Assembly: GCA_021432635.1 (NCBI GenBank)
Contig: MU270018.1
Coordinates: 1,614,796-1,678,795 of the forward strand
Source: Thozetella sp. PMI_491
Taxonomy: Eukaryota > Ascomycota > Sordariomycetes > Chaetosphaeriales > Chaetosphaeriaceae
DNA length: 64,000 nt
Reading direction: 5' to 3'
A model generated the notes under the pieces. It saw nothing but the letters and a program-made list of their open reading frames with translations. It made no database searches and had not been told where the DNA came from. Shown here piece by piece: positions 10,989-21,487 of this stretch (positions within the stretch are counted from its first letter, which is position 1; the number at the start of each line of letters is the position of its first letter). The position numbers were made by a program, and so were the translations under genes.

Positions 10989-11849
10989 TTACATGACGCG
11001 CCTGCTGAGCATAGAAATGCCGATCATGAAAGCCCACGAGGGGATGAGGTTGAAGATCCAGAAGAAGTAGCCAACGGGGACAGACAGGCCGCTCTTGGCG
11101 ATAGGGCCGTCGTAGGGGTGGAAGTATCCGTCGTGCAGCTTGAATGTCTCGTGGACGCCCTCGGTGTGATAGTCGAGGAAGGTTTGGGCGGTGGTGCTGG
11201 TCAGGTTCAGGCGCTTGAGGTAGATGTTGATGGGCGCGGGTTGGGGCAGGATCTCAAAGACCCAGAGCGATCCGGTGCTGGCGGACCAGCCGTTGCACAG
11301 GACCGGCTGGTCTTCGCAGTTGAGATAGGCGAGGTGGGGCGCCTTGGGGAGGCTGGCGAACTTGACGGCCGACTCGTTGAAGGCAGCCTCCACCTTGAGG
11401 CAGTGGCCTAGAACGCATATGCATTAGCATCTCTGTATGATCCGTGGCCGCCGGGGTGCTCAATTCGAAGCCATTACAACGCAGCATGCGCAATGCGCCG
11501 TGCGCGGCACGTCGGGTTTTGGACACGTACCGAAGCAAGTCTTGTTGCGCCCCGACACCAGCAGCCACCACTCCTCAGGGGTAGTAGCGCCGGGCTTGAC
11601 GGGCTCGTAGAAGGTCGAGTTCCAGTTCTCGAGAGTCAGCGTCGTGATCTCCTTGGCCTTGGAGGAACCCTTGGAGGCCTTGGGCTTGGCCTCGGTGGCC
11701 GGGGCGGCCTCCTTTTCGGCGCTGCCGGGGGTCTTGACGCCGAAGCTGCTCAGAAAGTTCTGGAACTGGGCCTTGTACTGCTCAAAGGGGCTCTCGGCAG
11801 CCGCCGCGAGGAGCGGCAGCGCGAGCAAAGCCGTTGTGGAGAAGCGCAT
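10989..11849 (-). CDS. ER-directed thioredoxin-like membrane protein
   Basis: Two exons (11849-11531 and 11407-10989; 123-bp intron, GTACGT donor, TAG acceptor) encode 245 residues. A clear signal peptide (MRFSTTALLALPLLAAAAES) is followed by an Ala/Lys-rich low-complexity segment. A thioredoxin-like region starts at about residue 68: EEWWLLVSGRNKTC, then CFGHC (Cys105 and Cys109, a CX3C spacing), AFNESAVKFA and LAYLNCEDQPVLCNGW. A hydrophobic C-terminal segment (about 218-240, VGYFFWIFNLIPSWAFMIGI) with a short basic tail indicates a type I membrane protein of the secretory pathway. Homologous uncharacterised proteins are widespread in Pezizomycotina. Redox activity is inferred; the CX3C arrangement differs from the classic CXXC. 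Confidence 0.75.
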
Positions 11850-12557
11850 CGTGTCCTGTGTAGCCTTCGCGCCGCGACGAAGGGGAGGTCGAAGAGGTCG
11901 AAGGGGAAGCGGTGTGGGAAAAAAAAAACAAGGAGAGGAGAGCCGCGATGGAGCTATGACCTCGAGTCCAGCGATCAGATGGAAATGTCAAAAAAAAAGA
12001 GCGGGGGGGGCCGGCGTCTGAGTGAGACAGGCGCAAATAGCTGGGAGGGGAAAAGGTAATTAAAAGGTGGCCACGATAGCGTCTTTTCGTGACTAAGGAG
12101 TGACTAGAGAGCGACTCGTTCTTAGCAGCTGCTAATCCAGAGATGAAGGAGGAGCAAGAAGAGGGAAGAGTGCTCAGCCAGTCTAGCTTTGTGCAAATTT
12201 ATTTATTGACGATGCTTCTCTTGGGTTCATTAGCAAGCGAGAGGAGCTTGCATCCTTGCGAGGCGACGGGGTTGTCCAGGAAGCCGGTAAAACTCCAATA
12301 GGGGATTAGCGGGTCAGACCATCCGTGGCGTGCCGCGTTGCTCCCCAAGCAAAGCCAAGGTTGCCTTTCGAAGTTTCCCCGGCCCCCACCTTGAGAAGCC
12401 AGGATCCTTCCCGCCCTATCGCGTCGCGAGCTTGGCTGCAGACCCATGAAGCTCGCGACCTGGGAAAGCTTCCCCTCCGGCCCGTTACAGAATTGAGCAA
12501 GAGCCGCAACCCAAGCCCACGATTCTCGGCAGAACATGGCAAATTCATGATGCAGTC
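11850..12557. promoter_or_regulatory. Divergent promoter, thioredoxin-like gene / CENP-Q gene
   Basis: About 700 bp separate the two divergent starts. Short A-runs at 11920-11929 and 11990-11998 and a G-run at 12003-12010 are visible. Open frames on both strands at 12199-12550 have no conserved character, and the stretch shows no gene. Confidence 0.4.
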
Positions 12558-14640
12558 ATGGTATGTGCTAAACCTGCCACCCGTTTCCCCTTTCTACACC
12601 CCCCTCCCCCGCTAACACGCAATGCAGGCATCCGTAGCTCCCAAACCAAAACGCGGTCGGCCGCGCGCGTCCGACACTGGGCTCGGCGCGTCGGCCGTCG
12701 CCAAAGTGCGCAAGACGACCCGCATGCCTTCCTCTCCTCAGGTGGCCGACGGAGACGATGAATTGAGCCGCGAGCTAGACGAGGGAGAACCCGGTGCTTT
12801 CTCGACGCGAAAACGGCCGGCTGATCCGCCAGAGACGGAGGTGCGCAAGAAGCGAGGCCGCCCCCGGCGCACGGAGCCTGAAGAGCCGGAGGACGGGGCA
12901 GGAGAGGACCCAACACCGTCGAAGGGGGTACCAACAGGAAAGCGCAGCGAACAGCCCCGTCCCGAGCCGACTGAGCAGCCTCCGGCCAAGAGGGCTAAGC
13001 GCCGCTCGACAGGGCCGGGGGGATCCGAGCCGGCCGAGGCTCCCTCTGCCCGGCTAGCGACAGGGAGGAAGGGCGCAAATAAGCCGGAGGAAATTCCGGG
13101 ACAGCAAGAACCAGCGACAGAGAAAGTTGCTGCACCTGCCGCTTCGGCTGACGGCGCGCGCCGGAGCACCAGGGAAAGGCGCTCAGCTCACGAGTTCCCA
13201 ATGTGGTTGGGTCCTAATGAAAGCTACAGCTTCACAGCCTCTACACCTCGAGACGAACCTAGGCACGCAGATTCCCAGCCGAGTCTCGACCTAAGGCCTT
13301 CCCTTGACGAATCTTCAATCCCGAAGGCGCGAGGGAGGCCCAAATCGCAAAAGGACGCCCCGGCAAAGGAGATTGTCGACGACCAACCACCCCAGGAGTC
13401 TGTCAATGGGATAAAGAGGAAACGCGGCCGTCCATCGAAAGGCGGCGATGATCAATCGGGAGAAGCTACGCGACCAGCTAACTCAAGCGCTGCGGAGCCT
13501 GTGCCGACCCAAGAGCCAACCCGGAATCCGCCAACCAGGGGACAACCACGGCGGTCCGCCGGTTCCGATGCTGTGGATACCGCTCCTCCTTCGAAGTCCA
13601 GAGGTCGACCTCCACGGAAGTCCGATGCTCCCAGCCAAGCGGCCGATGAGCCGGCGCCGAGGCAGAAAGTGCGGCCCAACAGAGCCACGCAAGCTCTAGA
13701 GCAGGAACCAGAGGCAGGAGAAGACCAAGAGAGCGAAGACGACTCCTCCGATGGGGGAGAGGCCGATGCTCGTCGAGCAAAATACCGACAGCTCCAATCC
13801 CGGGTTCGCAACATTCCACGGTCTGTGGTTACAGATAAATGGCAAGCGCTCGATGAGGCTTCAATCGACCTCGCCAACAACATGCTCTACGATGCCTTCC
13901 ATCCGGTTCTCATGCGCCTGCAAGACCGACCGCAGCGCTACCAGCAGGCCCACCAAGCACTCACCACCACCGCTGCCCGTATCGAGCGGAAGCTGCGCGA
14001 CGGCCTGCCGTTCCCCCGCGCATCAGTCAGGCTCGGTGCGAGTGGTCCGCGCGGGGGCGCCGGCCACGAGGACGAGCTGGACTATGAGCGGCCGGTTAAG
14101 GCGATCAAGGCACTAGAAGGCCAGCTGACAGCGCTGCTCGACGCCGAGAAACTACTCTCGAGCACGGCCGAGGCCGAGGACGCCGAGCTGGAGCGCGAGT
14201 ACGAGCGGCTGCGCGAGTTGGAGAAGAACGCACGCGCCGAGGCGAGAACGTGGAGGGAACGGGGGAAGCGGGCCCATAGCCTCGCGCCGGAGCCGAGACC
14301 TGCGGACGAGGTCGAGCGCCAGGCACGGCATGGAAGACTAGGCCTTGTGAACGGCGAGTCCCTCGCCGGAGGTATCTTTCGGGTAAGTTTACATCCAGTG
14401 AGCCATCATGGTCTCTCTATTTGCTGACAGTTATCATAGGGTCTGGAAGATAAGCAGCTCAAGGACCTGGGGCATCAATTTTCTAGCCATATGACGAGCA
14501 TGAAAAGCAATCTCGATCAGATTGAGGGCGTGGCGTCCCAGGTCATGCAGAGCCGTGGGATCGTGCAGCAAGTGCTTCTGCAAAACCTTGCGCCGGCAGA
14601 AGTGGATGAGGCCTTGACGGGAGTGAAAAGGATCGTGTAG
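12558..14640 (+). CDS. CENP-Q/Fta7-like inner-kinetochore protein with five AT-hook cores
   Basis: The best model has three exons: ATG alone (12558-12560), 12628-14382 and 14440-14640, giving 652 residues. Intron 1 (GTATGT, GCTAAC, CAG; 67 bp) falls right after the start codon. The alternative start ATG at 12622 would only change the N-terminus from MASVA to MQASVA. Intron 2 is 57 bp. The long N-terminal region is charged, disordered and carries five RGRP AT-hook cores (near residues 10, 77, 236, 267 and 326). The C-terminal third (from about 395: RNIPRSVVTDKWQALDEASI, then long helices and a coiled coil ending ALTGVKRIV) matches the CENP-Q family (fission yeast Fta7, yeast Okp1), a nucleosome- and CENP-U-binding subunit of the constitutive centromere network. 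Confidence 0.82.
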
Positions 14641-15097
14641 GTGGTGATGCAGGTTGCTCTCTTCCATATGGCAGTGGCGTCGGTTCTCAGCATGGGCAGG
14701 TCAAAATATTGGGTGGAGGGGGATACCCTGGGATGAAGGCTGTGATGATACATGAGGATTAGCATATGATACCACGATCAATGGGATAGGATCGGCAATC
14801 CTGTCGACACAGTGCTCCATGAAGGCATCCAATAGAGTCTGGTTGCTTCGATCAATCCGCCCCTGAGCCCCTTTAGACATCGAAATGGTCCGTGCGTTTT
14901 GTTTGGAGGGGCCATTGTGTGTGCTCAATTGGCCAGAGCCAAAAAAAAAAGGTTTACGCTCCAAACTCCGAGCAAGAGCCAATCCAATCACTGCCATTAA
15001 CTATCGCCCACTTAAGCCCACTACTGGTTTTTTTTTAGCGGCTCATCAGTGCATCCAGGACTCATATCGAAGACGCAGTGTTTAAACTAAGGTACTA
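14641..15097. promoter_or_regulatory. Intergenic: CENP-Q 3' region and TRM2 promoter
   Basis: These 457 bp between two same-strand genes hold no supported gene. An A10 run lies at about 14941-14950. Confidence 0.4.
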
Positions 15098-16912
15098 ATG
15101 CGATCTGCGCTCAAGAGTTTTGGCACACTCTACTCCCGACCTCTGTTACGCCAACTACAGCCGCCTTCAGTATCGGTGTCCACCGCCGGTTTGAAGTGGC
15201 AGACGCTGTCACACACCATGGCGTCGCCTCAGCCGGCAGCGCAGCCCTTGGGGGGGCCAGAGCATGGCAAGAACATGCAGGGAAAGCGTCCGTTTGAAGG
15301 CCGACAAGGTGGCAAGAACCACAAGAAATTCAAAATGAAGAAGAAGCCCAAGCCGGCGGGCGGAGACGGCTCCCCAGAGGAAGTCCTCATGTTTGATATC
15401 CAGGATCTGCTGGCCCGCCAAAAGCTCTCAGACGGAGCCGAGATGGAGCAGGACCCAGAATCCCTCCCCGAACGCGGCGACGAGATCCTCGTCGACGTCC
15501 TGGAGCTCTCATCAACGGGTGATGGTCTGGCCAAGCAGGAAGGGTCTGACCAGATCTACGTGGTGCCGTTCACGGTTCCCGGGGACATGGTCAAAGTCAA
15601 GGCGTACCATCACAACGCGGACAAAGGGTACTGGAATGCCGATTTCCTCTCGGTCGTAGATCCGTCGCCCCTGCGCGACGACTCGCGCATCAAATGCAAG
15701 TACTTTGCCCACTGCAGCGGATGCCAGTTCCAGATGCTCGACTACTCTGAGCAGCTCAAGCACAAAAAGACCATCGTCGAGAAGGCATACCGCAACTTCT
15801 CACAGTTACCAGCGGAGCTGGTACCCAGCGTGCTGGATACCATCGGCAGCCCCCTGCAATACGGATATCGTACGAAGCTCACGCCGCACTTTGATGGGCC
15901 GCCGGGTGCAGCAAGACGGGGGCCCAAAACATCTCTGACTTCGTGCCCATCGATCGGCTTCACACCAAAGACCTCTCGGAAAGTGCTCGACATTGAAGAC
16001 TGCCCTATTGCTACAGATGCGGTGCGCAAAGGGCTGTCGGCGGAGAGGGCACGGATGGCCAAGGAGTTCGGAAACTACAAGCGTGGAGCGACGATCCTGC
16101 TCCGGGAGAATACAAAACGTGCGCCAAAGACTAGCGAGAATCGGACCAGCGAAGGCAATGGAGCCACTGAAGTGGAAGACATCCCCAAGGATGCTGTCAA
16201 GACCGAGACGGAGCGTTACACGGATTACAAGAATTGGATCACGGACAACAACGCGACGAGCACCGAGTACATCGACGACTTCGTCTTCACCAACCCGGCC
16301 GGCTCCTTCTTCCAGAACAACAACTCTATCTTGCCCCCCTTTACCGAGTACATACGCCAGCACGCCCTGCCGCCCAACCCTCCACCGGGACAGAAGGCCA
16401 TCCGCAACCTGATTGACGCCTACTCGGGCTCTGGCCTCTTCACTATCACCCAGTCGTCCCTCTTCCCAGGCGGCAGCATCGGCATTGACATCGCCGACCA
16501 GTCCATTTCGTTCGCCCGCCGCAATGCGGTACTCAACGGCCTGAACGAGGAGCAGTGCCGCTTCATCGCGGCCGACGCTCCCGAGCTGTTCAAGAGCGTG
16601 GCCGCGTACGACGCCGACGAGACCGTCGTCATCCTGGACCCGCCTCGCAAGGGCTGCGACGCGAGCTTCCTGCGGCAGCTACTGCAGTTCGCGCCGCGCC
16701 GGGTCCTGTACGTGAGCTGCAATGTGCACACGCAGGCCCGAGACGTGGGCGTGTTGGTCCGGGGCGAGGTGGAGGACGTCGAGAACGGCGGGGATGCTAA
16801 GGCCGGGGGCAAGGGGGTGAGGTATGAGATCGAGAGCATACGCGGTTTTGACTTCTTCCCACAGACGGGGCATGTAGAAGGCGTGGCTGTGTTGAATAGG
16901 GTAGATTCATGA
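15098..16912 (+). CDS. TRM2: tRNA (uracil-54-C5)-methyltransferase
   Basis: A single exon of 604 residues. It methylates U54 of tRNA to m5U with S-adenosylmethionine. Order of features: a basic, Ser/Leu-rich mitochondrial-type presequence (residues 1-40, MRSALKSFGTLYSRPLLRQL), a Lys-rich segment, a TRAM domain (about 125-190), a RumA-like cysteine cluster (Cys200, Cys206, Cys209 in CKYFAHCSGC and Cys302 in DIEDCP) fit to bind an Fe-S cluster, the SAM motif DAYSGSGLF (from Asp440), DPPRKG (from Asp514) and the catalytic cysteine in SCN (Cys541). An internal Met41 starting MASPQPAAQP begins the part shared with cytosolic enzymes, so two products (mitochondrial and nuclear/cytosolic) are plausible. 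Length fits fungal Trm2. Confidence 0.95.
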   Translation: MRSALKSFGTLYSRPLLRQLQPPSVSVSTAGLKWQTLSHTMASPQPAAQPLGGPEHGKNMQGKRPFEGRQGGKNHKKFKMKKKPKPAGGDGSPEEVLMFDIQDLLARQKLSDGAEMEQDPESLPERGDEILVDVLELSSTGDGLAKQEGSDQIYVVPFTVPGDMVKVKAYHHNADKGYWNADFLSVVDPSPLRDDSRIKCKYFAHCSGCQFQMLDYSEQLKHKKTIVEKAYRNFSQLPAELVPSVLDTIGSPLQYGYRTKLTPHFDGPPGAARRGPKTSLTSCPSIGFTPKTSRKVLDIEDCPIATDAVRKGLSAERARMAKEFGNYKRGATILLRENTKRAPKTSENRTSEGNGATEVEDIPKDAVKTETERYTDYKNWITDNNATSTEYIDDFVFTNPAGSFFQNNNSILPPFTEYIRQHALPPNPPPGQKAIRNLIDAYSGSGLFTITQSSLFPGGSIGIDIADQSISFARRNAVLNGLNEEQCRFIAADAPELFKSVAAYDADETVVILDPPRKGCDASFLRQLLQFAPRRVLYVSCNVHTQARDVGVLVRGEVEDVENGGDAKAGGKGVRYEIESIRGFDFFPQTGHVEGVAVLNRVDS

Positions 16913-17294
16913 TGGGTTTGGGAGCTATTTTCGGGAGAGGGAATGCCGGCGTAACGGGTAACAGACACGCTAGAAGTTTGCATGTAGGTATACCAGGAAG
17001 AAAGAGGCCCCGCCGGCCCCTAAAGGACAGAAAACCACATATCCCTATATGATCGTCTACATTCGCGGGCTTGCCAAGTGCTGCCCTGTAGCTGTGAACA
17101 GGTGCCGTGAGGAAGCACTGTATTGATAAGCGGCTAAGAGAGTAGTCCAAGAAGCGAGACAGAGGCAATACTACGCATTGAGTTTCTTCCGGTGAAGCCC
17201 ATTTGATTTTGGCTAGGAAAGGGGGTATCCATGCTATCTATATGCTTACACGTAACGGAAATCGAGGAAACGCAGCACTTATTCTTTCGCTTCA
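16913..17294. other. Intergenic, convergent TRM2 and ALG11 3' regions
   Basis: About 380 bp between convergent stop codons. Nothing beyond untranslated sequence is seen. Confidence 0.45.
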
Positions 17295-19127
17295 TCACGC
17301 TCTCATGGCGACTAGCTTCTCCATCTGCGCTGTCCACTTTTTCGCAAACTCCTCTTCGGTGAATCTCTTCGCGGAAAGACGAGCACGTTGGCGCACCTCT
17401 AGGGGATTCCGGAGGGACAAAGCCTTTTCGAAACCCTGGGCGAACTCTGTTGACGTCGTGGCATGGAAACCTAAAACGCAGTTAGACACGACCTCGTATA
17501 TTATGTGCAAAGATGTAAAAAGCCAGAGCACGACTCACCAGTTGGCTGCCCGTCGATCTCAGTGACGATGTCCAGCTTGGGGCCACCGCTGTCGTGCACC
17601 ACCGAGATCAAGCCAGCGGCCTGGTACTCGACCACTCCGATGCCAAAGTGTTCGTTCCACATGCCATTAACGCCGACCGAAGCCTTGCGCAACCAGTCCA
17701 GGATACTCGGCCAAGGAGCGTCGAGGTGGAACTCGACCTGCTCCACGATATGCAGCTCATTTACCAGCAGGCGCAGCTTGTATACGCGTTTCGAGTCGCC
17801 GTCATCCCGCACGCTGCCCACGAGCACCAGCTTTGCGCCCTTGGACGCCTCGCTCCCGGTCTTGAGGAACTCGGCGAAAGCCTGCAGGATGAGCTGATGG
17901 TTCTTCTCGGGGCGGAACTGCGCGATGTAGAGCAGAACCTTCTCGCGCTTAGCCTCGCTCGCCGCCGAGACCTCAACCTCCTGCTCGAGCTCGCGAACGG
18001 CGACCGGAGGGTACACGACAGCCATGGGGTTGGCTTGGTGTTTCTTTTGCCGGAGCGGGCCCCAGAGCTTCTGAATGTGGTCCTGTGTCCAGCTCGAATT
18101 GGTCATAACCACATCGATTGAAGCCCCCATCATAGAGTAGACGGTAGCAAACAGCTCCCAGTAGAACTTCTTGATCGCACCCTTCGTGCCGACTCCCTTG
18201 CCAGCATTTACACCCTGCGAGCCCACGGCCGATTCTGGATTCAGAGATTCGAGCATATCTGTGGAAATTGACGGGTAGTGGACGTAGGCGCCGGTCGGTA
18301 TATCTGGGAAGAGGAACTTGCACAGGCCGAGCGAGAAGGCATAGCCCATGGTGTCGACGAAGATATCCGGCACCATGAGGGAAAAAGCATCCCAAGCGAG
18401 GATGATGGAGCCGATTGACTGGCCGGCAAGGGTGAAGTGCGGCCAAGTTGAGGCGAGGACCAAGTGCCGCGTCGAGAGGTAGAGGAACGAAACAGTCGGC
18501 GGGTGCAGATGGATGTTAAACCTGGTCTGCAATACGGAGAGTCAGACAGAAATGCACGAGGGGAGATTCGGAGAAGGATCTGAGCGTGGCTAGACGTACC
18601 TCAACCCTCGCTAGGATCTGATTCTTGTCCGCGTCATGGTCCCCCGTATAGATGATGCACTTGGCCTTGGGCCAGCGCTTCTGAGTGGCCCGGATCGCGG
18701 CCCAGAGGACACGCTCGCCGCCGCCGCCAGCGTTGCTTGTGACACGCGTCAGCGAATTTCCCAGCGCCGAAGAGGAATCGAGGCCAGTCTTGACTTACCA
18801 GAACGGGTGGAAGAAACCCACGATGCCCTCCCAGTCCTTCTCCCCTTTTTCGCCGTTCCCGGCAGTGCCCTGCGCATACGCGTCGACGGCCTCCCACTCG
18901 TCGTCACTGCCGCTCTCCTTCTGGTCCTTTTTCGTTTGCTGGTACTTCTCCTCGTCGTCGTTCATGACCTGCAGTATTTGGGCGCGCCGGCCGTCCGTCT
19001 TGCGTCGGAGGAACCAGCCGAGGGCCGTGCCGATGCCCCGCCACAGGAGCGGACCGAGGAGGAACCAGGCGACCGGGATGAAGGCCAGCAGCGGCAATAT
19101 GCCATATGTGAGCACCGAGAAAGCCAT
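17295..19127 (-). CDS. ALG11: GDP-mannose:Man3GlcNAc2-PP-dolichol alpha-1,2-mannosyltransferase
   Basis: Four exons (19127-18799, 18735-18600, 18526-17539, 17470-17295) encode 542 residues; the introns are 63, 73 and 68 bp. Alg11 adds the fourth and fifth mannoses to the lipid-linked oligosaccharide on the cytosolic face of the ER. Visible are an N-terminal membrane anchor (about residues 3-30), the split GT-B N-domain starting [19 protein letters not shown], the hydrophobic segment around [29 protein letters not shown], the nucleotide-sugar domain [17 protein letters not shown], and an EX7E motif (Glu447 and Glu455, [12 protein letters not shown]). The usable ATG is at 19127. Length is close to yeast Alg11. 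A Lys/Glu-rich stretch at about 50-95 is a species-variable insert. Confidence 0.95.
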
Positions 19128-19779
19128 CGTTACGTCGATTGCCGATACTCGGCGCACGTCGCAGGTTGAAGGCGGGGTGGGAGTGTCGGAAAGGGGGGAG
19201 CTGAGGGCACAAAGCCGGTGTGAAGCTCAGATGGCGAGTCGAAAAGCAGAGCAGAGCAGTAGCAAGCGGTAGCTGTGGGAGTGAGAAGGATAGACTCCTG
19301 CCAGCTCGCTGACTCTGGTTGTCGCGGGGGTCAAACGGCCCAGCTCGTGAGGTGGCCTTCTTGTGGATGAGGCAGCTGACGACAGGGACTAACCATGCTC
19401 GTTGACGTCGACAAGCATCTGGAAACGATGGGAGCTTGAGTGGGCTTCAGGCCACTTTGCAGGCTCGGGATTCGCCAACAGGGGCGAGAGGGGCGGCCGA
19501 AAGGGGGGGGGGAAGCGGCCCAGGGGGGGCGGTGGGCACGGACCATAGACTCTAGGTACCCACTAATCAATCGCTGGAACTGAGCTGGGTTCAAGGTGAG
19601 CTTTGCTCAAAAAAAACCTGGGACGATGATCAGCAGATGACCTTCACCGAGTGACACGGCCCGCCGCATCGCTTGCTCAGCTGCCCGCGCAACTGGCAGG
19701 TGCCCCGAGTCTCAATAATCCAACATGCGTCGCACATGACGGTCGCTCCTTACCACTGCACCCACAACACCACCTGGAT
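19128..19779. promoter_or_regulatory. Divergent promoter, ALG11 / COX18
   Basis: About 650 bp separate the divergent starts. Short upstream open frames precede the COX18 ATG: ATG at 19724 (4 codons) and ATG at 19736 (15 codons, overlapping the COX18 start out of frame). A G-run lies near 19505-19513. Confidence 0.4.
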
Positions 19780-20949
19780 ATGAGGCACCTGGGGCTCTCT
19801 GGGAGCCGCCTGCTGGCCCAGGCTCCCCATTTGCAGCCATGGCTCTTTCCTCATAGCGGCCATGACAGGCTCGGCACTCACTTGATGCCATCGCCCGCCC
19901 TCCTCAGGGGCCAGTTGCAGCGCCACCGGCTGCCGCTGGGGGGCGTAAGGTCCTTCTCCGTCCAGCCGCTGGTGGAAACTAGCGTCACGACCGCGCAGTA
20001 CCTCTTCTCGGAGCTTCACGCCTTCACCGGGACCCCCTGGTACATCACCATCCCCTTGATCGCGTTGTCCATCAACCTCGTCGGCCGCTTGCCCATCTCC
20101 CTGCACACCAGGATGGTGGCGCAGCGGCGGGCCACACTCTCGCCACTGCTGAGGGCTTGGTACGCGAGGCATGCGAAGGACGTGGCCAAGATGCCGCTCG
20201 AACCGCAGGAGCTAAAGAAGAAGACGGACGAGCGCTTCAAGGCAACGGCGAAGCGCGTGTACCGGGAGTGGGGGGTGCAGAGGTGGAAGGACTTCACCTT
20301 CTTGGGCATCCTGCCGCTTTGGCTGACGGGAATCGAGGCTATGCGGAGGCTCTCCGGTACCTCCAAGGGTCTTCTGGGCACTCTTTTCTCTAGTCCAGCG
20401 GCCGAAGAGGCTGGGGCCGCCGAGGTCGTGACAGACACTCTACCTCCGTCCGTGGATGCTTCCTTGTCCGCGCTGCAGTCGGCCTCCCCCGGGGAAAGCG
20501 TGATACCTAGCCTTCCTGCCGGGGCCGACCCTACCCTCGTCACCGAGGGTTGCCTGTGGTTCCCCGACCTCACCGTCCCAGACCCCCTCCACATCCTCCC
20601 TTTCGTACTCTCTGCCATTCTCATCTGGAGGCTTCTTCCCAGCGATCGATTCGGATTCGAGGTTCTCTTGGGCACCCGGGCTCCTCCTACCAGCACGCCG
20701 ACGCAGAGGTTCGGCCGGCCTCTGCACAGGGCCCTCCTGCTGCTGTCCCTCTTCATTGGACCAGCAACCATGAGCCTCCCAGCCGCAGTCCACCTCTACT
20801 GGGTGTCCTCAGCTGTCATCACCAATCTGCAGAGCGACATCATCAATCGACTTATCAAGCTCCCAAAGGTGAAGGGGCATGTTCCTAGAGGAAGGGAGTC
20901 AACCCTGGTGAGGCCGCCGGCGCCACCAGAGAGTCGAGGCACCGAATAG
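19780..20949 (+). CDS. COX18: Mitochondrial inner-membrane insertase Cox18 (Oxa1 family)
   Basis: A single-exon model of 389 residues starts at the first in-frame ATG (19780). The frame is open further upstream without an ATG, so an upstream exon cannot be excluded. The N-terminus is rich in Arg, His, Leu and Ser with no acidic cluster until after RSFSVQPL, fitting a mitochondrial presequence. The core reads FTGTPWYITIPLIALSINLV, RLPISLHTRMVAQRRATLSP, a charged matrix loop with KKTDERFKATAKRVYREWGV, FTFLGILPLWLTGIEAMRRL and a C-terminal pair of membrane segments (LHILPFVLSAILIWRLLP, LLLLSLFIGPATMSLPAAVH). This is the YidC/Oxa1 fold as in fungal Cox18, which exports the C-terminal tail of Cox2 across the inner membrane. 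Confidence 0.88.
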   Translation: MRHLGLSGSRLLAQAPHLQPWLFPHSGHDRLGTHLMPSPALLRGQLQRHRLPLGGVRSFSVQPLVETSVTTAQYLFSELHAFTGTPWYITIPLIALSINLVGRLPISLHTRMVAQRRATLSPLLRAWYARHAKDVAKMPLEPQELKKKTDERFKATAKRVYREWGVQRWKDFTFLGILPLWLTGIEAMRRLSGTSKGLLGTLFSSPAAEEAGAAEVVTDTLPPSVDASLSALQSASPGESVIPSLPAGADPTLVTEGCLWFPDLTVPDPLHILPFVLSAILIWRLLPSDRFGFEVLLGTRAPPTSTPTQRFGRPLHRALLLLSLFIGPATMSLPAAVHLYWVSSAVITNLQSDIINRLIKLPKVKGHVPRGRESTLVRPPAPPESRGTE

Positions 20950-21487
20950 GGGCATACATAGTCAGTCCCTCAGTGTATAATACAATACCGTGTACAAGAC
21001 AGGGTCGGGGTCATCTAGCGAGGCTGATTGCATTATATCGTGTGCAACACCAGGCATTCCAGGCATCATTGATACGCGCGTTCGCAAGTTTGTCTAGTGA
21101 CCCTACTAAGCTGACCTCGAACTTGAGGTTCAGTGGAATTGCCGCCCATTTCTGACCTCTCAGCTGTCACATTAGGAATCGCGCTATACCGCGACGCAGC
21201 TTACCGTTATGGTCTATGGTGGCATCTCGGTGTCTTTCCTCCTCGGTGGCTGATGAGAAGAAAGCTTCTGGTTCTCTATCAGAAGTGGTATATATGTAAA
21301 TGTCTTCAGAAGGTACGAGTTCCGCAAAGGTCTCTCGAAGTGATGCCATACAAAAGAAAGCAGAGCCGTGCAGGCGGAACTCCCCCAACGCCTCCATGTG
21401 ATTAGAATGCCAATATCCGTACAACAAACATGAGGCCTCAAATGGGGTCCCCTCTCCTATCCTCTAACCGTCCCCCATGCCACCCTC
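20950..21487. other. Intergenic, convergent COX18 and syntaxin 3' regions
   Basis: These 538 bp lie between convergent stop codons. No gene or repeat is seen. Confidence 0.45.

Noticed and set aside
19651..19779. A longer N-terminus for Cox18
   Set aside because: The frame is open from 19651 but begins with GTG. The first in-frame ATG is at 19780, which already gives a presequence-like N-terminus.
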